Assembly: GCA_024401435.1 (NCBI GenBank)
Contig: JAKSLB010000002.1
Coordinates: forward strand, 124,001 to 188,000
Reading direction: 5' to 3'
DNA from: Paludibacteraceae bacterium
Lineage (GTDB): Bacteria > Bacteroidota > Bacteroidia > Bacteroidales > Paludibacteraceae
DNA: 64,000 bases
The position numbers were made by a program, and so were the translations under genes. Below are positions 58,060 through 64,000 of the stretch, in pieces. The notes under the pieces were generated by a model. It was not told the DNA's origin and searched no databases. It saw only the letters and a program-made list of their open reading frames with translations. Within the stretch, counting starts at the first letter, position 1; each line of letters begins with the position of its first letter.

Positions 58060-58077
58060 ATTATCTTTTCAACTATA

Positions 58078-58929
58078 TTATGCTAAAAGAATGTTCATGC
58101 ACTCTTTTAAAGAGTCTTTCCAATAAGGAACGTTTACGCCAGCCTCTTTTATTTTCTTTTTGTTGAGAACACTATATGCTGGTCGTTCAGCAGCTGTGGG
58201 ATATTCGTAACTTTCAATTGCACCGACTTTCGTTTTGTAATCTGCAATTTCAAAAATGGCTTTAGTGAAATCAAACCAACTGATAACACCTTCGTTGGAG
58301 AAATGGTAAGTGTCAAAACCTTTGATTCCTTTATTTAAGAGTGTCATGATTGCATATGCCAAATCTGTTGCATATGTGGGTGTACCAATTTGATCGTATA
58401 CAACATTCAGACTCTCACGTTCTTTGCCTAATCGCAGCATTGTCTTTACGAAATTGTTTCCATATTCGCTATATAGCCATGCCGTTCTGATGATGATGGC
58501 GTCGCATCCAGTTTTTTCAACTTCTATTTCGCCTTGCCTTTTAGTGCGTCCATAAACGCCGATTGGATTTGTCTCGTCTGTTTCTTTTAATGGCAGACTG
58601 CTTTTCCCTCCGAACACGTAGTCTGTAGAAATGTGAATTAGTTTTGCACCAACTTCATGAGCAGCAATAGCTAAGTTTTTAGGACCATCAAGATTTATTT
58701 TGCCTGCTAATTCTTCACAACTTTCGGCTTTGTCAACGGCTGTGAATGCAGCACAATTAATGATGGCTCCGATGGATTCCTTTTTTACCAGATTGCGTAA
58801 GAGGTTTAAATCAGTGATGTCAACTTCAGGAACATCGGTAAAAATAAATTTATGTTCTGAATATTGAACGGAAATTTTTTTGATAGAATTTCCTAGTTGA
58901 CCATTTCCTCCTGTTACTAAAATATTCAT
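58078..58929 (-). CDS. rfbD: dTDP-4-dehydrorhamnose reductase
   Basis: 283 residues. It performs the last step of dTDP-L-rhamnose synthesis, NADPH-dependent. Seen: VTGGNGQLGNSIK at the N-terminus, NCAAFTAVDKAE, STDYVFGG and YGRTKRQGE (the SDR Tyr-X3-Lys as YGRTK). It lies 11 bases after rfbC. The operon order on the minus strand is thioredoxin, rfbA, rfbC, rfbD. Confidence 0.95.
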   Translation of the reverse strand: MNILVTGGNGQLGNSIKKISVQYSEHKFIFTDVPEVDITDLNLLRNLVKKESIGAIINCAAFTAVDKAESCEELAGKINLDGPKNLAIAAHEVGAKLIHISTDYVFGGKSSLPLKETDETNPIGVYGRTKRQGEIEVEKTGCDAIIIRTAWLYSEYGNNFVKTMLRLGKERESLNVVYDQIGTPTYATDLAYAIMTLLNKGIKGFDTYHFSNEGVISWFDFTKAIFEIADYKTKVGAIESYEYPTAAERPAYSVLNKKKIKEAGVNVPYWKDSLKECMNILLA

Positions 58930-58940
58930 ATTCTTGTATG

Positions 58941-59489
58941 TTATTCAAAAAGAACAGCGTCTTTTAAATAAGGATGTTTTTTATCTTTTTCAGATAATAG
59001 CATTTCGGATTCTTTTATTGGCCATTCGATGCCAATTGTTGGATCATTATACATGATGCCAGCGTCAGCCTGAGGCGCATAGACGTTGTCTACTTTATAG
59101 GTAAAGATGGCTTCTTCGCTAAGCACAACAAAACCATGAGCAAATCCTCTAGGAATAAACAATTGTTTTTTGTTGTCTTCGCTTAATAATACAGCTACAT
59201 GTTTGCCAAAAGTAGGGGAACTTTTCCGAATGTCAATGGCAACGTCTAAAACTTTACCTTTGATGACACGTACTAATTTAGCTTGAGAAAATTCACCTTT
59301 TTGATAGTGCAATCCTCGTAGAACACCATAAGATGATTTTGATTCGTTGTCTTGAACGAAGTCAACTTTTCCCACAAACTCTTCAAATTCATTTTGTTTG
59401 AAGGCCTCCATAAAGTAACCGCGGCTATCTTCAAAAACTTTGGGTTCAATCACCCATACGCCTTTTATTTCTTGTTCTGTAAAAATCAT
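58941..59489 (-). CDS. rfbC: dTDP-4-dehydrorhamnose 3,5-epimerase
   Basis: 182 residues, standard length. A cupin epimerase with [36 protein letters not shown] (catalytic His) and [12 protein letters not shown]. The start overlaps the rfbA stop by 4 bases. Confidence 0.96.
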   Translation of the reverse strand: MIFTEQEIKGVWVIEPKVFEDSRGYFMEAFKQNEFEEFVGKVDFVQDNESKSSYGVLRGLHYQKGEFSQAKLVRVIKGKVLDVAIDIRKSSPTFGKHVAVLLSEDNKKQLFIPRGFAHGFVVLSEEAIFTYKVDNVYAPQADAGIMYNDPTIGIEWPIKESEMLLSEKDKKHPYLKDAVLFE

Positions 59490-60355
59490 TTTTCTTCTAA
59501 TAGAGAAAGTATATATTGACCATATTGAGTTTTAGACAAGTTCTCTCCTAATGTTTTTAATTGGTCGTCAGAAATCCATTTATTACGCCATGCGATTTCT
59601 TCGATACAAGCAATGTAATATCCTTGTCTTTTTTGTATTGTCTCGACAAAATTACTAGCTTCCAATAATGAATCACAGTTTCCTGTGTCGAGCCATGCAA
59701 AGCCACGACCGAAAAGGTCAACATGTAATGAACCTTCTGCTAAATATAATTTGTTGAGATCTGTTATTTCATATTCACCGCGAGCTGATGGCTGAATCAT
59801 TTTTGCTTTTTCCGTGACTGTTTTGTCGTAAAAATAGAGTCCTGGAACAGCATAATTTGATTTTGGCTTTTTGGGCTTTTCTTCAAGAGAAATCACCTTG
59901 CCATTTTTGTCAAATTCAGCAACACCATATGCTGTTGGATCTTTTACGTAGTATCCAAAGATGGTTGCACCAGTTGTTTTGCTAACTGCCTTTTTTAACA
60001 TTGCGGAGAAATTTTGTCCATAAAACAAATTGTCCCCTAATATAAGGCAACCAGCCTCTCCATTTAAGAAATCCGCTCCTAAAATAAAGGCTTGTGCTAA
60101 TCCGTTAGGCGTTTCTTGTATTTTGTACTGAAATGACATACCTAAGTTTTCCCCGTCTCCTAGTAGCTGTTGAAACATTGGTAGATCTCTAGGAGTTGAT
60201 ATGATTAAAACCTCTCGTATTCCAGCTAACATTAGAGTGGAAAGAGGATAATATATCATCGGCTTGTCATATACAGGCATTATTTGTTTAGAAATAGCTT
60301 TAGAAAGAGGATAAAGCCTTGTGGCACTACCTCCTGCTAATATGATTCCTTTCAT
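59486..60355 (-). CDS. rfbA: Glucose-1-phosphate thymidylyltransferase
   Basis: 289 residues, standard length. It makes dTDP-glucose from dTTP and glucose-1-P. Seen: [19 protein letters not shown] (nucleotide-binding GGxxTRLxP), [29 protein letters not shown] and [20 protein letters not shown]. The next enzyme in the pathway, rfbB (dTDP-glucose 4,6-dehydratase), is not in this window. Confidence 0.96.
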   Translation of the reverse strand: MKGIILAGGSATRLYPLSKAISKQIMPVYDKPMIYYPLSTLMLAGIREVLIISTPRDLPMFQQLLGDGENLGMSFQYKIQETPNGLAQAFILGADFLNGEAGCLILGDNLFYGQNFSAMLKKAVSKTTGATIFGYYVKDPTAYGVAEFDKNGKVISLEEKPKKPKSNYAVPGLYFYDKTVTEKAKMIQPSARGEYEITDLNKLYLAEGSLHVDLFGRGFAWLDTGNCDSLLEASNFVETIQKRQGYYIACIEEIAWRNKWISDDQLKTLGENLSKTQYGQYILSLLEEK

Positions 60356-60370
60356 AATCTTGAAGTATGT

Positions 60371-60829
60371 TTATTTCTTGTTTTTTAGTAAAACTGTTTC
60401 AATAGCGTTTTTCAACTCATTTTTTGACATTGCACCACGAGACATTTGTGCTTGTCCATCTTGAGGAATGAAAACCAATAATGGAATAGATGTTGCTCCA
60501 AACATACGACCTAATTCACGTTCTTTGTCAACGTCGATTTTATATATGTATATTTGGTCTTTGTATTCTTTTGCCAAATCGTCTAAAAATGGAGAAATCA
60601 TTCTACATGGTCCACACCAAGTTGCATAAAAGTCTAATATGCAAGGTTTGTCCCCTAAATATTTCCATTCACTGTTTACGTTCGCTACTTTTTTGTTGAA
60701 ATCAGTATAGTTTATATGGATGACTTTACCTTCATTTTCGTTTTTTGCGTCTTTGTTTGCTGCACAAACACATGAAGAAATTCCAAATAGGAAACAAATA
60801 ATTGTTGCTTTTAATATACTATTTTTCAT
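60371..60829 (-). CDS. Exported thioredoxin-fold protein, probable lipoprotein
   Basis: 152 residues. The N-terminal signal contains a lipobox-like ISSC (Cys at about 20), with a second Cys two residues on, so lipid anchoring is probable but a plain signal peptide is possible. The thioredoxin fold carries the active site DFYATWCGPCRMISPF near 70 and the cis-Pro motif TSIPLLVF near 115. It is a disulfide reductase or oxidase in the periplasm. It is first gene of the rfbA-rfbC-rfbD operon, with 15 bases to rfbA. Confidence 0.88.
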   Translation of the reverse strand: MKNSILKATIICFLFGISSCVCAANKDAKNENEGKVIHINYTDFNKKVANVNSEWKYLGDKPCILDFYATWCGPCRMISPFLDDLAKEYKDQIYIYKIDVDKERELGRMFGATSIPLLVFIPQDGQAQMSRGAMSKNELKNAIETVLLKNKK

Positions 60830-60861
60830 ATCGAATATAATTAGATGCTAAAATTTCCCCC

Positions 60862-60869
60862 AAAAGTAC
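60862..60869 (-). promoter_or_regulatory. -7 promoter box (TACTTTTG) for the thioredoxin-rfbACD operon
   Basis: The minus strand reads TACTTTTG 33 bases before the thioredoxin start. Confidence 0.5.
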
Positions 60870-60965
60870 TATTTATATTTTATAATAATGGTATCTTTCT
60901 TAAAAATCTTTTCTCTATTGGTGTGAAAAAGTGTTGAACTTTCTATTGAACTTGATTAAAAACAT

Positions 60966-60984
60966 TATATTTGCAATAATTTTG
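60966..60984 (+). promoter_or_regulatory. Two candidate -7 boxes (TATATTTG, TAATTTTG) for the dehydratase gene
   Basis: TATATTTG at 60966-60973 and TAATTTTG at 60977-60984 both lie within 45 bases of the start at 61007. The first leaves the more usual leader length. Confidence 0.45.
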
Positions 60985-61006
60985 GTCGACGCAACTATCA
61001 TTAGTC

Positions 61007-62932
61007 ATGTCTGAATATTTTGGAAATATATTTAAATCGTTTGTTGATTACTGCTCCAATAAATCCTATTCCAAATGGATGGTTTTATTGACAGATTTGT
61101 TGATAGTTGTTTTTTCTTTTTGGTTTATTTCTTGGGGTGATAATTGTATATCGACTGATTCTTCAACAATAGATGTTTTGGGAAAATTGTTGGCTCTTTT
61201 GTTGATGTATGTTCTTTCTTTTGTTTTTGTTAAACCTTATTATAGCATAATCCGTCATTCTGGAATGCGTGACGTGATTCAGATAATAAGCGCAAATCTT
61301 CTTGCTTTTTTAGTCTATTTTTTACTTCAAATATGTTCCTTTTTTGTGAATGATTTAAAGTTTTTCTTGTTGTCTTTCTTTAGCATGTTTTTTGAAATTT
61401 GTATGGTGATAATTTTAATGATTATTACACGAATTTCTGTTAAATTTTTGTATTCGGATTTGGATTTTAATCATACTAGTGTTTCTTCGAATATAGTCAT
61501 CTATGGTGCTGGTAGCGTTGGTGTTGTAGTTAATGATGCTTTAAAACAACAGGAGAACGCTTCGAATCGTGTGGTGGCTTTTATAGATGATAATAGAAGC
61601 AAAATGAATAAGACAATTGATGGTGTGCCTATCCTCTCTGCAGAAGAAGTGCTAACACAATCTTATATAACAAAGAAGAACATAGATAGTTTGATTATAG
61701 CCTTACCTAAAATTTCAGTTAGTAAACGACAGTCTATTATTACCCAAGCTTTGAATCTTAGTTTAAAGGTTAAATTGGTTCCTGAAATAAATTCCTGGAT
61801 ATACGACAATTTCTCTCCGAATCAATTGCAAAATATTAAAATTGAAGATCTTTTGGATCGTGACCCTATTGTTTTGAATGATAAAAATATAGAAAGAGAA
61901 ATAGAGGATAAAATTGTTTTGGTGACAGGTGCGGCAGGTTCTATAGGTAGCGAAATAGTTCGTCAGCTACTGTTGTATAATCCTAAAAAAGTTATTGCAT
62001 TGGATCAGGCTGAAACACCATTGTTTGATTTGCAATTTGATTTGAAAAATAGTGATTTGTACAAGAAATTTTCGTCAAAGGTTGAAATAGTAATAGCGGA
62101 TATTAAAGATTCTGTTTGTGTGGATTCTTTACTCTCTAAATACCATCCTGATGTGATTTATCATGCTGCTGCTTATAAACATGTTCCTTTGATGGAAGAT
62201 AATCCTTATGAGTCAACACTGGTGAATTCTTTTGGAACGAAAATTGTTGCGGATGCTGCTATTAAATATAATGTTCGTAAATTTGTAATGATTTCTACAG
62301 ATAAAGCTGTAAATCCTACAAATGTGATGGGCGCTACGAAACGATTAGCGGAAATTTATGTTCAAAGTCGCTTTTCTAATTCTACTGCCTTTGTAACAAC
62401 TCGTTTTGGAAATGTACTTGGTTCTAATGGATCAGTGATACCTTTATTTCGTAAGCAGTTGGAACATGGTGGACCAATTACCGTGACTCATAAAGATATC
62501 ATTCGTTATTTTATGACTATCCCAGAAGCGGCAAGTTTGGTGTTAGAAGCGAGTACAATTGGTCATAATGGCGATATTTTTGTGTTTGATATGGGTCAAC
62601 CGATAAAAATATATGATATGGCTAAAAATATGATTCGCTTGTCAATGGCGAATGGTGTGGAAATCAAAGAAATTGGTTTGCGCCCTGGTGAAAAATTATT
62701 TGAGGAATTACTCTTTAATAAGGAAAATACAATACCAACTCAACATCCAAAAATTATGCACGCAAAAGTGATTCAATATGAAAAGGATATCGTGGATAAT
62801 TATATGAAAGAACTATGGATAGAGTTAAATACTTGTGATCCTATACGTATTGTAAAAAAATTGAAAGATTTTTTGCCTGAGTATATTAGTAATAATAGTG
62901 AATTTTCAAAATTAGATAATGAACGTGCCTGA
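61007..62932 (+). CDS. Membrane-bound nucleotide-sugar 4,6-dehydratase, CapD/WbpM/PglF type
   Basis: 641 residues, family length. Four membrane segments occupy about 20-150. A first Rossmann region follows (IYGAGSVGVVVNDALKQQ near 167) and then an SDR dehydratase domain (VLVTGAAGSIGSEIVRQLLL near 305, HAAAYKHVPLMEDNP near 390, STDKAVNPTNVMGATKR near 432, GLRPGEKLFEELL near 562). It converts a UDP-HexNAc to the 4-keto-6-deoxy sugar for capsule or glycan synthesis. The Met-Gly-Ala-Thr-Lys motif replaces the classic SDR Tyr, as usual in this subfamily. It overlaps manA by 14 bases. Confidence 0.93.
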   Translation: MSEYFGNIFKSFVDYCSNKSYSKWMVLLTDLLIVVFSFWFISWGDNCISTDSSTIDVLGKLLALLLMYVLSFVFVKPYYSIIRHSGMRDVIQIISANLLAFLVYFLLQICSFFVNDLKFFLLSFFSMFFEICMVIILMIITRISVKFLYSDLDFNHTSVSSNIVIYGAGSVGVVVNDALKQQENASNRVVAFIDDNRSKMNKTIDGVPILSAEEVLTQSYITKKNIDSLIIALPKISVSKRQSIITQALNLSLKVKLVPEINSWIYDNFSPNQLQNIKIEDLLDRDPIVLNDKNIEREIEDKIVLVTGAAGSIGSEIVRQLLLYNPKKVIALDQAETPLFDLQFDLKNSDLYKKFSSKVEIVIADIKDSVCVDSLLSKYHPDVIYHAAAYKHVPLMEDNPYESTLVNSFGTKIVADAAIKYNVRKFVMISTDKAVNPTNVMGATKRLAEIYVQSRFSNSTAFVTTRFGNVLGSNGSVIPLFRKQLEHGGPITVTHKDIIRYFMTIPEAASLVLEASTIGHNGDIFVFDMGQPIKIYDMAKNMIRLSMANGVEIKEIGLRPGEKLFEELLFNKENTIPTQHPKIMHAKVIQYEKDIVDNYMKELWIELNTCDPIRIVKKLKDFLPEYISNNSEFSKLDNERA

Positions 62933-63977
62933 GTTGCCTATATTATATCCTTTAAAATTCGAGTTGAATTTACATGAATTATTGTGGGGTGGAGGTAGAT
63001 TGAGATCATTTAAAGGCCTTCCGACCAAACCTGATGATAAAATAGGAGAAAGTTGGGAAATTAGTGCTGTGCCGGGTAAGGAGTCTGTCGTGTCAAATGG
63101 CGTTTTCCAAGGTGAAACATTAAATGATTTGATCGCTAAATATGGTGATATGTTGCTTGGGAAAACGGTTGTGTCTTTATATAAAGATAAATTTCCATTG
63201 CTGATTAAATTTATTGATGCTGTGGATGACCTTTCTGTTCAAGTGCATCCGAATGATCAATTAGCACAAGAAAGACATGGATGTTTTGGAAAAACGGAGA
63301 TGTGGTATGTTATGGACGCTATGCCAAATGCTAACTTATATTGTGGATTCAATTCTCCGATATCGAAATATGAATATCAAAAAAGAATAGAAGATAATTC
63401 TATTTGTGAGGTCTTGCAGAAACATTCTGTCTCTAAAGGAGATGTGTTTTTTATCCCTGCCGGTAGAGTTCATGCAATATGCGGAGGGTCTTTGATTGCC
63501 GAAGTTCAGCAAAGCAGTGATGTGACTTATAGAATCTATGATTACGGTAGGTTAGATTTAAATGGACAGCCAAGAACATTACATACGGATTTGGCTGTTG
63601 ACGCAATTGATTATTCGGTTTCAGACTCAAATAAAACAGCGTATGAACGGAAATTGAATAAACCTGTTTGTGTTGCTGAATGTCCATTCTTTACGGTGAA
63701 ATTGTTGGAAATAAACCGAGGCTTCCATAGAAAATTATTCAAATACGATTCCTTTATTGTATATATGTGCTTGCAAGGTAATTGTACCATAGAAGTTTTA
63801 AGTACCAAAGGCTACGATAGAAATTCAAAGCCTGAGATTACAAAAATTTCGTTAACAACAGGAAATAGCTGCTTGATTCCTGCTTCTGTGGCTGATGTGA
63901 TGATTGTCCCTGATAATTTAGCTGGTACAACTAATCTTTTAGAAGTGTATATTGACAATAAACATTTTAACAAATGA
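62919..63977 (+). CDS. manA: Class I mannose-6-phosphate isomerase
   Basis: 352 residues. It interconverts mannose-6-P and fructose-6-P, supplying GDP-mannose precursors. Seen: the zinc motif SVQVHPND near 107, GKTEMWYVMDA near 126, and PAGRVHAICGGSLIAEVQQSSDVTYRIYD (near 184-212; His and Glu ligands plus catalytic Arg region). The start overlaps the preceding gene by 14 bases, indicating coupling. Only 23 bases follow it in the window. Confidence 0.94.
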   Translation: MNVPELPILYPLKFELNLHELLWGGGRLRSFKGLPTKPDDKIGESWEISAVPGKESVVSNGVFQGETLNDLIAKYGDMLLGKTVVSLYKDKFPLLIKFIDAVDDLSVQVHPNDQLAQERHGCFGKTEMWYVMDAMPNANLYCGFNSPISKYEYQKRIEDNSICEVLQKHSVSKGDVFFIPAGRVHAICGGSLIAEVQQSSDVTYRIYDYGRLDLNGQPRTLHTDLAVDAIDYSVSDSNKTAYERKLNKPVCVAECPFFTVKLLEINRGFHRKLFKYDSFIVYMCLQGNCTIEVLSTKGYDRNSKPEITKISLTTGNSCLIPASVADVMIVPDNLAGTTNLLEVYIDNKHFNK

Positions 63978-64000
63978 TCTGTACGTTTTGAAAATTGGTC

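Noticed and set aside
1-64000. CRISPR arrays, insertion sequences, prophage genes, rRNA operons
   Set aside because: No regularly spaced repeats, transposase or integrase frames, phage structural genes or rRNA sequence were seen on either strand.

Overview
The window is a 64 kb, AT-rich piece of chromosome from a member of the Bacteroidota, most likely order Bacteroidales. Several independent signs point there. Promoter -7 boxes of the form TAnnTTTG recur upstream of many genes, and Shine-Dalgarno sequences are largely absent. SecD and SecF are fused in one protein, and IspG is of the large type. Five secreted proteins end in type IX secretion (T9SS) C-terminal domains, and one OmpA-family protein has the TPR / beta-propeller / regulatory-like / OmpA order of PorE. 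I cannot name the genus.

Layout. 0-9 kb: a RelA/SpoT gene cut by the left edge, a PorE-like OmpA protein, SecDF and IspG. 9-15.7 kb: a membrane-anchored LytTR regulator divergent from a fabH-fabK-fabF fatty acid cluster, a SulP anion transporter and an unknown small membrane protein. 15.8-24.5 kb: three T9SS-exported carbohydrate enzymes (an SGNH/CE6-like esterase, a PL11 rhamnogalacturonan lyase and a PL14-like lyase), interrupted by slyD-aroC on the other strand. 24.6-37.6 kb: a GH3-type amido synthetase with a HAD phosphatase; an MBL hydrolase with a PlsC-like acyltransferase; lysS-gpsA-pgi; an operon of DedA, a lipid-anchored nitroreductase, thymidylate kinase and a nucleotide-sugar dehydrogenase; then a DegT-type aminotransferase.

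37.6-55.5 kb is the most accessory-looking part. It holds tRNA-Gln(CUG) followed at once by a DUF6508 gene; a giant 3199-residue T9SS surface protein with an adjacent lipoprotein that shares a domain with it; a GH5 endoglucanase; and a tightly overlapping operon of nucleoside phosphorylase, tilS, DUF805 and DUF2971. Two decayed sequences resembling each other and the 3' end of DUF6508 lie here, as does a 5'-truncated OmpA gene. 55.5-64 kb: CstA, a FemAB/GNAT-like protein, the dTDP-rhamnose genes rfbD, rfbC and rfbA behind a secreted thioredoxin, a CapD/WbpM-type dehydratase and manA, which together look like a surface-polysaccharide sugar supply region.

Functionally the window joins core metabolism with a plant-polysaccharide lifestyle (pectin and glucan backbone enzymes sent through the T9SS) and cell-surface glycan synthesis. 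The least explained object is the giant surface protein with its lipoprotein neighbour. No rRNA, CRISPR array, intact insertion sequence or prophage was seen.
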